Assembly (NCBI GenBank): GCA_006384855.1
Contig: VCJN01002491.1
Span: forward strand, 62,001 to 126,000
DNA: 64,000 nt
Source: Tetraselmis striata
Taxonomy: Eukaryota > Chlorophyta > Chlorodendrophyceae > Chlorodendrales > Chlorodendraceae
Direction: 5' to 3'
Below, one piece after another: positions 11,550 through 21,620 of the stretch. The position numbers and the translations under genes are program-made. Numbering within the stretch: position 1 is the stretch's first letter; the number at the start of each line of letters is the position of its first letter. The notes under the pieces are model-generated. The model saw only the letters and a list, made by a program, of their open reading frames with translations, ran no database searches and was not told the DNA's origin.

Positions 11550-14500
11550 TTAGTTCATTACACGGACTGGGGTGGCAGATCCCTGAGCGCTAGTGCCAGC
11601 ACCGTGGTCCTCAATGTTCCGACAGCAGTTGTTACCAGGGTGACACCTAGAGTTGCATTTCCTACCAGCTTTGCGGCAACTGCACACGCTGGTGGCACAC
11701 GGCCCTTTACATATGCATTTGATCATTCCTTGGCCCCCAAATAGTGACACAGATCTTACACCTTCTCTGAGGGAGATCTTCTTCCATGATGCTTGGTCGC
11801 TCCACTTCTCTACCACACCCGCCAAGCCCACCCGTGCGGGTTCAATGTCGCGCAACTGATCCAGATCTTGCTGCCCATATGTGGTCTTGATAACACCCGC
11901 GTCCACAGCCACTCTGTAAGAATTACATTCAGTGACCTGCAAAACAGGGGTTTGGGGAGGGCACTTGAGAAAGAAGATGTGTGCGTCATCACAGGGACAC
12001 ATCAAGCATTGCATACAACTGGCATCAGCATATAACAAGAGGAGCGTAACAAAACTCACCTCAATCACCACGCATGTCAAGAATCTAGGGTCCACCTTGC
12101 CACGGTCCTCCTTTGCCAGCGGCACTCTGACCACATCACCCACCAATGGTGCTGGGCCGGCCTTGGCAGCGACCCGGGCACGCATCACCCTAGCCTGCTT
12201 GGCCTGTGCAGCACCGCACTGAGCCCTGATTGCATGCCGCCCCGGACTGTTGGCCAGTTGGGAGGGAGGTACTGGACTATAATCGCCAACGGCCGCACGT
12301 GCTTGCAGGAGGACATGGGGAGTAGCCTCCGCCGCTGCAGCCGGAAGCACTGGTGGCTCCTCGGGCGACCTTTGCCTCTTACGGCCCACTGACTCACGGG
12401 ACGAGGAAGCTGCATTGGTGGCCGCACTTGTTGTTTCAAGAGAGCGAGGCACCACATCCACTGTCCCAGCAGCCATGCAATCGTTGCTGCAGTGGCCATC
12501 ATCCGTTCCACCTGCGTGCAAGAGACATGAGTGACACAGTCACACCCATGTCATAACGGGCATGCTGACAAGATTGGCAGCAACAACAGGTTACCTGTGC
12601 ATATGACATGGTAGAAGGCCTTGCAGCGCGCACACTGATGACCCTTGACAAGGCCGGTTGTGGGGATAAGCATCCCAATCTTGCAATGCCCACCATCGCA
12701 CCAAGCCTTGCATGGGGCGCAATGTGTGTCCGGGTCCCATGGCAAGTTGGGGTCTGGGACGTAGGCGCATAACGTCTGCTCGTCCTCATTGCGAGAGGAC
12801 GTGATGGGCAGATCTTTTTCGTGTCCACGGAGGAACAGGAAGCAGGGAAATGTGAGTTAGCACTTTTGTGTTTATGATATATGATGTGGATGGAATACGA
12901 GCTAGCACTGCTACATAATGATAGAATTCAAAATCAATACATAATACAGCAAACACACTTAATAACATAATTAGTATTATTCAGAGAGAGAGAGAGAGAG
13001 AGAGACATTACAATCAAAGGTATGGCCGTGGCTACAGGACATTATCATGTAATAGTATGTACAACATCATAACCTTATATATATAACCCAATAGCAGCAG
13101 CAAAAAGTAATTATGTATAAAACCCAACAACTCTAATACTAAATTACGATAATAAGAGAAGTGATAATTACAACTGTTGCTTGTTATCTTAGTTAAAGAG
13201 TTGATTATAATCGTAGTAATGTAGCCAGTACTCAGCACTTTTATGCTGTCGCGCAGCATGGCAGGCCAACAATACTGCAACGGCTTTGCGGACATTCACC
13301 GATTGGGAGAGGCGCTGGCGTTCTGAAGGCATCCATGTCTTCCTCCTCCTGTGGCTGCTGCTCTTGTTGCGCCTGCTCCTCTGCATGCTGCTCCTCTTCG
13401 TCCTTCTCGGCTTGCTTCTCCGGCGCCAACACATTTTCACGGTGGTTCTCAATCATGTCATCCTCCTCCAAGCCTAAGGCCATGTTCAGATCTGCCTCTG
13501 TGACGAGGGAATCCATGAGCTCTGCCGAGATAGGAAGGTTGCTGATACCCACGCGAGGGGGCTGACCAAAGAGGGCGTTGTAAGGCACCTACAACATGCA
13601 TGAAGCGTTCCGCTTAGTCATCAGCAAGTAGAAATCCATAATTAGGTGGGGGGGGGGGGGGGGGGGGGGGGTGGGGGGGGGGAAGGGGGTTACCTGCTGA
13701 ATGGCAGTATGGAATGTTGTGTTGTGGCCCCACATCCCCCGAGATGATGCCAAAGGCCAATTGGGGGACTTGTTTTCATCACACCAATGTGCGATGTACT
13801 CCTCAATGGTGCGGTTGAATCTTTCAATGCCGCCGTTGCTGGGGCTATGCCTAGCTCTCCCTGTTACCATTTGGCAGCCAGGCCAGAGCTTCTTTGTGCT
13901 TTTAATCACCTGCAATCACAACACGCACACATATTGCAGACTTGCACTTGTACGCAAGCTGAGCAGCATGCTATTTATTACACAATGGCCCACACACCTC
14001 CTTCACCTCCTCCTCCGAGAGACCGATTCTCCTGCTCGGTTGCTTGTCGGCAACACCGAAGAACTCTCTACCATTGTCAGCTTGAAGGATGGCAGGCGGC
14101 CCAAGGAGGGAGAAGAGTAAAAACAGTTTCCCTGCTATGGTATCCTTCTGCAGGGATGGGAGCGGGGTGATAGGAAACATAGCTAAATTAATAAAGGGGG
14201 AAGGGGGAAGCAATGGGGGTTAGATAGGCGCTCAAATATCAAACTAGCCCCCATCCCCCTTTATTAATTTAGCTATGTTTCCTATCACCCCGCTCCGCTA
14301 CTGTGGCATACAAACCTCCTTGTTGGGGATCGGAGTGCAGAAGCAAAACTTGATGCCGTGATCAATGTAGGTGAGCAGGAAGCGGTAGCCCTTACAACAA
14401 GGCAAAAGGTCGGCAGTCGGGAACTGTACTATGTAGAGGATGAGCGGGCGGTGCGCGATCGGGTCGGCTAAACGTCAGCCTATCAGTGTAAACACGCGAA

Positions 14501-14805
14501 GCCTATCCGCGAGGCCTGTGGCCCATATATCGGGGGGCAACCTGCGAACAAGGCATGTCGGCGGGCCCCACCTCTCTCGTCGTTTGGTCGAAGGTACGGA
14601 GCGTTTGCATGGCTTCATTGTACTCTGCCTCTGTCAGCAACGTCTGGTTGTCTCGACGTTGCGCCATATACTCACGAAGTCTCCTGTTGAAGACGTCGCG
14701 ATGCGCCTGCACCACGGATGGTGCCTCAACCTCCGGACGATCTTCGGCAGGCCCATCCTCCGGTGCGGCAGCGCCTGCGGTAGTATCAGTATTGCCAGAG
14801 GCCAT
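11550..14805 (-). CDS. KRBA2/Ginger-like DDE integrase transposase, open
   Basis: Eight exons join in phase: 14805-14572, 14423-14316, 14147-13998, 13909-13694, 13588-13300, 12813-12595, 12511-12060, 11936-11550 (2055 nt, 684 aa). Residues 1-78 carry the HRDVFNRRL...NQTLLTEAEYN block. The integrase core has Asp99 in YIDHGIKF, Asp138 in ILQADNGREF and Glu193 in NGGIERFNRT. Next come a PRVGISNL block with an acidic, Gln/Glu-rich tail, a Cys/His zinc region (THCAPCKAWCDGGHC...KGHQCARCKAFYH, PHD-like), an SH3/chromo-like block (AGPAPLVGDVVRVPL) and a C-terminal CXC domain (CICKGPCATSVCSCRKAG). The H2C2 zinc module usually found before the integrase core in this family is missing, so residues may have been lost between exons 1 and 2. 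Predicted role: excision and insertion of its own element in the nucleus. No transcript evidence. Confidence 0.7.
12982..13003. repeat. (GA)n microsatellite in intron
   Basis: About eleven GA units lie in the AT-rich intron between transposase exons 13588-13300 and 12813-12595. Confidence 0.85.
13647..13682. repeat. Poly(G) tract (poly(C) on the sense strand)
   Basis: About 33 G in a row, with one interruption, lie in the intron between exons 13909-13694 and 13588-13300. On the coding (minus) strand it is poly(C), matching the other introns of the window. Confidence 0.9.
14159..14296. repeat. Perfect 42-bp-arm hairpin inside an intron
   Basis: 14159-14200 and 14255-14296 are perfect reverse complements (42 of 42). 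The loop also holds ATGGGGGTTAG against CTAGCCCCCAT. The hairpin occupies most of the intron between transposase exons 14423-14316 and 14147-13998. It may be a miniature fold-back insertion. Confidence 0.9.
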
Positions 14806-15169
14806 AGTACCGACCAGAGCCGGCCAGAGCCGGCCAGAGGCGGTCCCGGAAAGGGGGATTGCGCAGCTGCGATGGGGTTCGTTGCTGTGGGGACGAGTGA
14901 GCACGGCCTGTCCGCAGGGGATTTTATTAGCGACTATACCTGGCGCCCGATCGCAGCTCGTTCCCGCGCCGGTACTGCACTCGTCCGCAGAATGGCGGGC
15001 GCCGCGGCACCAACCAGCACCTGCCCGTACAAAGGCCGAGTCGTAACCGCGATCCGGCGCCTGCCCGAACAGCGCCTTACCCGCCACCGTGCGTCGTGGC
15101 CATGTGCAGACGGGCTTGCCCAGCGCGGCCCATTTGAACATGGGACGCGACAGACGTTCCCTGCTAACT

Positions 15170-15360
15170 CGGGTCGACCCATGTGGACATGGGCCGACGG
15201 ACGGCCCATGTCCACACGGATATGACCCGGAATGCTCCATGTGTACATAGTACGGGGCCATGTGGACATGGGTCAATGGAGGCGCCATGTCCACATGGAC
15301 CGCTCCATGTACACATGGACCGCATGTCCACATGGATCTTAACATATACATGGGTCACCA
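15170..15360. repeat. Palindrome array, right TIR (inner)
   Basis: This is the inverted partner of 11116-11250, built of CCATGTCCACATGG-type palindromes. It ends in CATGGATCTTAACATATACA, the complement of the sequence near 11134. Confidence 0.75.
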
Positions 15361-15454
15361 ATGTAAAAACAGACCTAAAACCCGATACCTTGCTTGCACA
15401 TGGGGCATCTGTGAAATGGCCTGGGTGAAAACATGTACTTGGGTCATATGTCAT

Positions 15455-15715
15455 GTGACCTGTGTACAAACAAGGCAGCGATGTTCGCACTTCGGTCATT
15501 TTCTATGACCTGTGTGTACACATGGCGATTTCAAGTGACCTGTGTATACACATGTCATGGTCAAAATGACATGTGTGTACACAGGTCAATGCAAGTGACC
15601 TGTGTGTACACATGGCATATAAGGTAATGCCCTGTGTACACACAGGGCACCTAAATGCCCTGTGTATACACAGGTCATTTTGACCATGACCTGTGTACAC
15701 ACATGGCATTTTCGT
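15455..15715. repeat. ~30-bp-periodic TGTGTACACA palindrome array
   Basis: About eight palindromic units (GACCTGTGTGTACACATGG, CCCTGTGTACACACAGGG, CCCTGTGTATACACAGG and variants) begin near 15458, 15508, 15537, 15569, 15596, 15629, 15658 and 15689. From the second unit on, spacings are about 27-33 bases. They sit just outside the inner palindrome array of the integrase transposon. Confidence 0.8.
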
Positions 15716-15736
15716 ACATGGGGTTTAACATGTATT

Positions 15737-16010
15737 GTGAGGATATATCCTATACCCTCACTAACCCTAATCAACCGTAGCGCACATTAAGGCGCGTAGC
15801 GCGCGCAACACTTGTAGCGGCTGCGCCTACGCCCTGCCGGCTGCCCGGCGCCTGCTGATATATCAGCGCGGCGCCCCGCCGGAACTGTAATCATAGCATT
15901 CTCACCCTCACGACCTTGGAGTAGCACAGACTCTTGCCACCATAAGCGCATTCCCTCACATTTGGTGCTTCTACCCACTCCTTCGCTCTCTCGCGAGCCT
16001 TTCACAGTCA
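15737..16010 (+). repeat. Left terminal inverted repeat
   Basis: The left TIR matches 21615-21880 in inverted orientation. Shared blocks include CACTAACCCTAATCAAC, GCTGATATATCAGC, CCGGAACTGTAATCATA, GTAGCACAGACTCT and CCCTCACATTTGGTGCTTCT. It contains the telomere-like string CTAACCCTAA. Confidence 0.85.
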
Positions 16011-16580
16011 CACTGTAGCTTTTTATCGTACCATATCTGCGGGCGTCGAAGATTACCCCGCCGCAAACGTGGTCGGCAATTACCCCGCCGAGACCTGTCA
16101 TACGCGGTTCACCCGCCGATTCGTGACTGTCCTTCCAGAAGGCAGCACGGAATACTATAACCTGTCCTTGTCGTGGACTCCACCTTACTGTAACTTCACT
16201 TTCCTCTCCGACAGCCGATTACCATATACCTGCAGCTTCAGCGCCACCTGAGCGCTTCTGCTGGACACCTGTGGACAACCGAAACTCGGAGATTACCCCG
16301 ACGCAACTCATCCTGTGGACCCCGAGGCGTCGCTTTGTTATTATCGTATGAGCCAAATCGAGATCAGTCACCTATCAGGTAACTCCCACCCTGACACTCA
16401 CCCTATTACCCTTTGACAGCAGACAACGATATACAATAGTAAATCAGCACAACCATATACTGTTGCGTCGCAAAACCATAAAGCAAACGATATTGAGACC
16501 GCTGCGGCTCTCAACTGAACCATATCCAGCAGGTTGAACCCTGCTTGTGATTACCATATTCTGAACGATATCTGCCAAGC

Positions 16581-17258
16581 ATGGCAGCTGCGGACGAAAC
16601 GATGAATGGCCGCCCGAGGGGGGCTGATGATGATATTCCTGCGGCAAGCAGGGAGGACCACCCACCAACATATGTCACCGTAGTTGTGCACGATACACCT
16701 GCCGACAATATTGATAAGCAGCCGAATGTGCTTATCTTACCATATTCTCAACAAGCTACTCGCTTTTACTGGCTGCCATATGCTCGGATGAACCCACAGA
16801 GCATAGAAATGTTGACAGCAATTGATGATATATGTTTGCAACAGTTGAATCTTAGAGTGGTTGAAAGCCACTTACGTCTGATTGCTAATGCCCTCATTGA
16901 CACCACAAACCGAAACATATTGCGACAAAACATGGACCTTCGTCCATGGCCTGAGAAATTTTATCATACTGTGTATGCCTTGAACATACCGTCCAGCCTG
17001 TTTTATCGGTTGGTACCCAGAAGGGCCGACACAAATTATCCAACTGTAGTGTCGGCTCGCGTGCCGGACTTGACGACCACCACACGTTATCATATATCGT
17101 GGCGAAAACTGTATCATACCATATTCAACTATTACGATAATGAAATCTACTTTAATGGCGTCATGCACGAGAAGCTCGACCCGCTCGTCGAGAGTTGCCA
17201 ACCATATTTTCACAATATTGACCACTTTTTCTACTGTAATTATATGCCTTTTCTTTAG
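16581..17258 (+). CDS. Fold-back element ORF A, unknown protein
   Basis: ATG to TAG, 225 codons. The protein has an acidic, low-complexity start (residues 1-30) and then a globular-looking region rich in Tyr, Asn, Leu and Ile (LPYSQQATRFYWLPYARM near residues 53-70, NYYDNEIYFNGVMHEKLDPL near 187-206). There is no signal peptide, membrane helix or zinc motif. I recognise no family. It has no counterpart in the right arm, so it exists once per element. A possible splice acceptor (GATAATGCAG at 17402) just before ORF B means A and B might be exons of one gene. The base composition differs from the GC-rich host genes. Confidence 0.5.
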   Translation: MAAADETMNGRPRGADDDIPAASREDHPPTYVTVVVHDTPADNIDKQPNVLILPYSQQATRFYWLPYARMNPQSIEMLTAIDDICLQQLNLRVVESHLRLIANALIDTTNRNILRQNMDLRPWPEKFYHTVYALNIPSSLFYRLVPRRADTNYPTVVSARVPDLTTTTRYHISWRKLYHTIFNYYDNEIYFNGVMHEKLDPLVESCQPYFHNIDHFFYCNYMPFL

Positions 17259-17414
17259 ACTGTTTTCACAGCCTATTGAGGGCACCTGCTGGAGAGGCAG
17301 ACATTACCATAATCAAACTTACCATATTCCTCAGAAGCAATGTTTGCCTGAGGTGTCGCTGATGACATGGCTTGACAACTGTATGATAATTATGATAATG
17401 CAGGTCAGAACGAT

Positions 17415-18719
17415 ATGTCAGATCCGGAGGAGGAGATCATCTCCAACCCTCCTGCTTCTAACAGTAAGCCAGAGGTTGCTGGACAGCAGTCTCATACAGA
17501 AAATGATACTTCAATGCATGCTGCCTCGGAACCGAGTCAGCAGAGCTCTGGCTCTGGTGCCAGAAAGCAACAAACCCCAACTATACAGAATGACGATATG
17601 TCCCCATCTGGATTCCTGACCTATTACGATATGCTGCGCGAAGATGGTGACTATATTCAAAATATGATACTGGGTTTTCAATCCAGTGAGTCATGGACTA
17701 CTATAAACAGCCTTCGCCAAGCAGGCGGTCTGATTCTTCCCTTTATGAATGCAGACCTTACACCATATCAGGACATGATATTGAACATCTACTATAACCA
17801 AGGCTGGAATGCCAGCCTGATGGACTATCTTGCTGACTTTGTTGGCAGATGGTCTCACAATATCATAGAGCATCACCGCATGACGCACAGACCAGCTGGT
17901 GCAGAGGATCCTCAGCAGCGACTCTTGCTGCAAATACAATATATTGACACTGTGCTTGTACTGGCCACACCAAGGCCAGCCAGCTCAGCCCTGATACTGT
18001 TTCCAGCGGCTTTTGTGTATCAGATCCCTGTGCTAATATATTGCAAGATGTTCCTGATGGCGCACAAGACCGGATCCAAACCAGAATGGGTCCTGGAGTA
18101 TGTTAATCAGCTCGCCCCTCCGCTTGAGGCGTGGCGCCAACGGTACAATAAGGAAGTGCGTGGGCACTTCAAGGACTGTGCCAACGCCTTTCCAAACATA
18201 TCATATCCCAGCAAACAGTTTGCAGGCCAACCGTTGGGCCTGCCAATATACTCAGCCATCAAAACCATAATGACCACATCACTGCAGCAGCGACACAATC
18301 CAAGTGTCAATGATATGGATGCAGAACCTGCAGGTCATGATCTACACCTGCAACATGAACCATATGCTGAACAGCCGCACCGTAGGGCAGACAAACGCCC
18401 ATCATATCCTTCAGCGGGGGAGACCAGGCGCAAGTCGCCTAGGCATGATGCCTCGCTGTCGGTGAGTGCCCAGCCGGCACCGCAACAACTGTATGCAACC
18501 GTAGCTGCTACGCAGCCAGTGCTGCAACTCAAACTGACTCCACTGATGGGGCAGGAGAAGTTGCATGCCAATCACCATAGCCCTCTGTACCTGCAAAAAC
18601 CGCATGACCTCAGTCAGGTACAGAGGGCTATGGTGATTGGCATGCAACTTCTCCTGCCCTGCCAGCGGGGTCAGTTTAAGTTGCAGCGTTGGCTGGCTAG
18701 CAGCTACAGTTGCATATAG
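17415..18719 (+). CDS. Fold-back element ORF B, unknown protein
   Basis: ATG to stop, 434 codons. Residues 1-60 are polar and Ser/Gln-rich. Residues 65-270 are alpha-helical in character (FLTYYDMLREDGDYIQ, SLMDYLADFVGRW, LEAWRQRYNKEVRGHF). After that comes a basic, Pro/His-rich segment (PHRRADKRPSYPSAGETRR) like a nucleic-acid-binding or nuclear-targeting tail. The last ~40 codons run across the palindrome centre at 18604 and read the inverted copy of the ORF's own DNA, so the natural C-terminus was probably different before the duplication. No known domain is recognised. Confidence 0.5.
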   Translation: MSDPEEEIISNPPASNSKPEVAGQQSHTENDTSMHAASEPSQQSSGSGARKQQTPTIQNDDMSPSGFLTYYDMLREDGDYIQNMILGFQSSESWTTINSLRQAGGLILPFMNADLTPYQDMILNIYYNQGWNASLMDYLADFVGRWSHNIIEHHRMTHRPAGAEDPQQRLLLQIQYIDTVLVLATPRPASSALILFPAAFVYQIPVLIYCKMFLMAHKTGSKPEWVLEYVNQLAPPLEAWRQRYNKEVRGHFKDCANAFPNISYPSKQFAGQPLGLPIYSAIKTIMTTSLQQRHNPSVNDMDAEPAGHDLHLQHEPYAEQPHRRADKRPSYPSAGETRRKSPRHDASLSVSAQPAPQQLYATVAATQPVLQLKLTPLMGQEKLHANHHSPLYLQKPHDLSQVQRAMVIGMQLLLPCQRGQFKLQRWLASSYSCI

Positions 18720-19600
18720 TTGTTGCGGTGCAGGCCGTTCACTCACCGGTGGCGAGGTTTCACGCCTAGGCGACTTCCGCCTGGTCTGTTATGCTGGAGG
18801 ATATGATGGGCGCTTGTCTGCCCTATGGTCCGATTGGCCAGCATATGGTTCATGCTGCAGGTGTGGGTCATAGCCTGCAGGTTCTGTACCCATGCATATC
18901 ATAGGCACTTGGATTGTGCCGTTGCTGCGCTGCTTTGGTCATTATGGTTCTGATGGCCAGAGTATATTGGCAGACCCAACGGTTGGTCTGCAAACTGTCT
19001 GTTGGGATAAGATATGTTTTGGGAAGGTGTTAGCACAGTCTTTGAAGTGCTCACGTACTTTCTTATTGTATCTCTGCCGCCACGCCTCAAGCGCAGGGGC
19101 CATATGGTTGACATACTTAAGGACCCATTCCAGTTTGGATCCAGTCTTGTGCGCCATTCAGAATATCTTGCAATATGTTAGCACATGAATCTGATGAACA
19201 TAAGCTGCTGGAAACAGTATGAGGGCTGAGCTGGCTGGCTTTGGTGTAGCCCGTGTAAGCACAGTGTCAATATATTGTATTTGCAGCAAGAGTCGCTGCT
19301 GCGGGTCCTCTGCTCCAGCAGGCCTGTGCGTGATATGGTTATGTTCTATGATAGTGTTAGACCATCTGCCGATAAAGTCAGCCAGATTGTCCATCAGGCC
19401 GGCATTCTAGCCTTGGTTATAGTGTATGTTCATTGCCATGTCTTGATATGGTACCAGGTCTGCATCCATGAAGGGAAGAATCAGACCGCATGCTTGGCGC
19501 ATGTTACTTATAGTATTCCTTGACTCACTGGATTGAAAACCCATTATCATATTTTGGATATAGTCACCATCTTCGCGTAGTATATCGTAATAGGTCATGA
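18615..19600 (-). pseudogene. Inverted partial copy of ORF B
   Basis: Minus-strand sequence from about 19600 to 18615 repeats ORF B codons from FLTYYDMLRED to the palindrome centre. Clear segments are TYYDILREDGDYIQNMI, ADFIGRWSNTIIEH, AHKTGSKLEWVLKYVN and RPAPQQLYATVAASQP. The arms differ by substitutions and small indels, with stops and frame changes. The spacer between the arms is only about 21 bases (18594-18614), giving a hairpin with arms of about 1 kb. Confidence 0.8.
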
Positions 19601-19879
19601 ATATCTTTTATGATTAGCATCAGAATCAATAGCTCTCATGGATTTGCTATGAGATATGTTGGAAAGATGTTCATATGTTCAGGCGAGGCTGTGCCTCACT
19701 TAGAATTGGATTATTATGGTGATCATGGAGAGGTTTGTGATGTTATCTCTTCCTCTCCTTTTGGCAACATGTGTGCGCCAGAGTGACCCTCAGTTTGGCC
19801 TAGATTATCATGTATATTGTATCATTCGTATTGTGAGGTGGCATATCATTTACAATGTCAACAACATTTTCCAGTTATA

Positions 19880-20183
19880 GTTTGTCCTCACATTCATTGA
19901 GGAGATATCGTTGTCGATCCCATTGGGCGACTGATTATCGTTTCGTCCTGCAAGTTATGGTTTGTCCTCATTCATTGAGGAGATATCGTTGTCGACCCCA
20001 TTGGGCGACTGATTATCGTTTCGTCCTGCAAGTTATGGTTTGTCCTCATTCATTGAGGAGATATCGTTGTCGACCCCATTGGGCGACTGATTATCGTTTC
20101 GTCCTGCAAGTTATGGTTTGTCCTCATTCATTGAGGAGATATCGTTGTCCGACCCCATTGGGCGACTGATTATCGTTTCGTCC
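19880..20183. repeat. 78-bp tandem repeat, four units
   Basis: The units start at 19880, 19960, 20038 and 20116. Each begins GTTTGTCCTC, contains GAGGAGATATCGTTGTCGA and ends TCGTCCTGCAAGTTATG. Period 78, a multiple of 3, so the array reads open in one frame. Nothing supports translation. Confidence 0.95.
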
Positions 20184-20479
20184 GCAGCTGCCATTGAGGC
20201 GGCGATATTGTTCGAAATATAGTCATTACAGTCAGGATTCAACCTGCTGGATATATGGTTTGATTTCAGGCCTCTTCGGGCTCAATATGGTTTAGATATC
20301 GTCACATGCCTCTTCGGGCTCAATATGGTTTGAATATCGTAAGCGACGCAACAGTGATTTATGGTTCCGACAATGATATGCTGACGTTCGATGGTTGTAT
20401 GTTATTCATATTTTTTTGGCAAAAAAGATAAGGTAAGGTGGGAGTGGAAGTGGCTTACCTAATAGGCCGCTTACCTCAA

Positions 20480-21620
20480 TTCGATTCATACAAAAAAAGA
20501 ATAATGACGCTCCGAGTTCTACAGGCAGCGTCGCGCGTCCCGGTAATGTCCAAACTCCGGGCGAGAAAGTAGCGCCGAGGTGGCGCAGAATATAGTATGC
20601 TTCCGCCTTATGAAAGGGCGGAGTTATGATTCGTTCGATTCCATAGTCGAGAATGTTCGACTGTATAGTACTGCCTTTTGGCAGGGTGGCTTCTGGAAAA
20701 GCCTCTTATAGTTTTTCGGCGGGGTAATTGCCGACACCCGCAGTTGCCCCACGACAAGCGCGAGTATCATGGGTGTAGCGCTCCAAGTGAGAAGGTAGCG
20801 CAGAGGGATATTGTATGCATTCGCCTCAAGACAAGGCGGAGTTACGATAAGCTCGACTCAGTGGTCGAGAAGGTTCTGGTGTATAGTGCTGCCTTTTGGC
20901 ATGTTATAGTATTTTTTCCCACGACGCTCCGAATTTCTCAGGTAGCGTCGCAGCCCGGTAATCCCCAAGCTCCGGGTGAAAAAGTAGCGCCGAGGTGGCG
21001 CAGAATATAGTATGCTTCCGCCTTATGAAAGAGCGGAGTTATGTTTCACTCGACTCGGTGGCCGAGAAGGTTTGAGAATATGGTGCCGCCCCTTGGCATG
21101 GTGTTTTTTTTTTTTTTTTGAAACGGCATACGGCAGGAAAACTGCCGACTATGGTTTGCGGCGGGGTAATCGCCGGCGCCCGCGGTGGCTACCGCACAGG
21201 CGCATATGGTATGCTTCCGCCTTCTGAGAGGGCGGAGTTATGTTATTATGGTATTACGGTGTTTCCGACTCAGTAGTCGAGAGGGTTCGAATATATGGTG
21301 CTGCCTTTCGGCAGAGTATTTTACGAGACGGCGGTGCTGCAGGTAGCGTAGCGCCCCGGTAATCTCGTCCATGCTCCGGGCGAGAAAATAAAGTTGATGG
21401 TAGCGCCAAGTTCGTGTGGCGGGTATATGATAAGCTTCCGCTGATAGAAAGAGCGGAGTTATGGTTGTGGATTCAGTCGTCGAGAAGTTTCGACTGTCCG
21501 ATACTGCCTCTTGGCAGGATCGTTCTGAATCGATGGCTTTCGGAAAAGCCCGTTACAGTCTTCCGGCGGGGTAATTGCCTGCGCCCGCCGTGGCTACGCT
21601 ACAGGCGCGTATGGTATAGT
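20480..21620. repeat. Hairpin array in ~410-bp repeats
   Basis: Three diverged units start near 20505, 20925 and 21325. Each runs through ACGCTCCGA, CCCGGTAAT...CTCCGGG, TAGCGCCGAGGTGGCG, CTTCCGCC...GGGCGGAG, a GACTC...GTCGAG segment and CTGCCTTTTGGCAG. Most are short GC-stem hairpins, and they alternate with ATA-containing boxes (AATATAGT, TTATGGTT, ATATGGTG). No coding capacity is evident. Confidence 0.7.

Larger units (their letters stand above)
10983..15735 (-). mobile_element. KRBA2/Ginger-like DNA transposon, copy 2
   Basis: The element carries the open transposase gene 14805-11550 and is flanked by inverted arrays of palindromic motifs. The inner array at 11116-11250 is the reverse complement of 15229-15360 over a long stretch, including GTATATGTTAAGATCCATGT next to the array. 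The outer motif (CCTGTGTACACACAGG) occurs at 11035-11056 on the left and as about eight units at 15455-15715 on the right. The exact ends are not defined. The right side abuts the fold-back element at 15737. DDE-integrase transposons of the Ginger group have terminal inverted repeats, so the arrangement fits. Confidence 0.6.

Noticed and set aside
11114..15350. Long open frames through the CCATG arrays (HMDRSMYTWP-like peptides)
   Set aside because: They are open in several frames on both strands because the palindromic repeat contains few stop-forming triplets. They are repeat artefacts.
15455..15715. CRISPR-like regular repeats
   Set aside because: The units are imperfect palindromes with about 10-base gaps, not identical direct repeats with 25-40-base spacers. 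There are no cas genes, and the window is eukaryotic.
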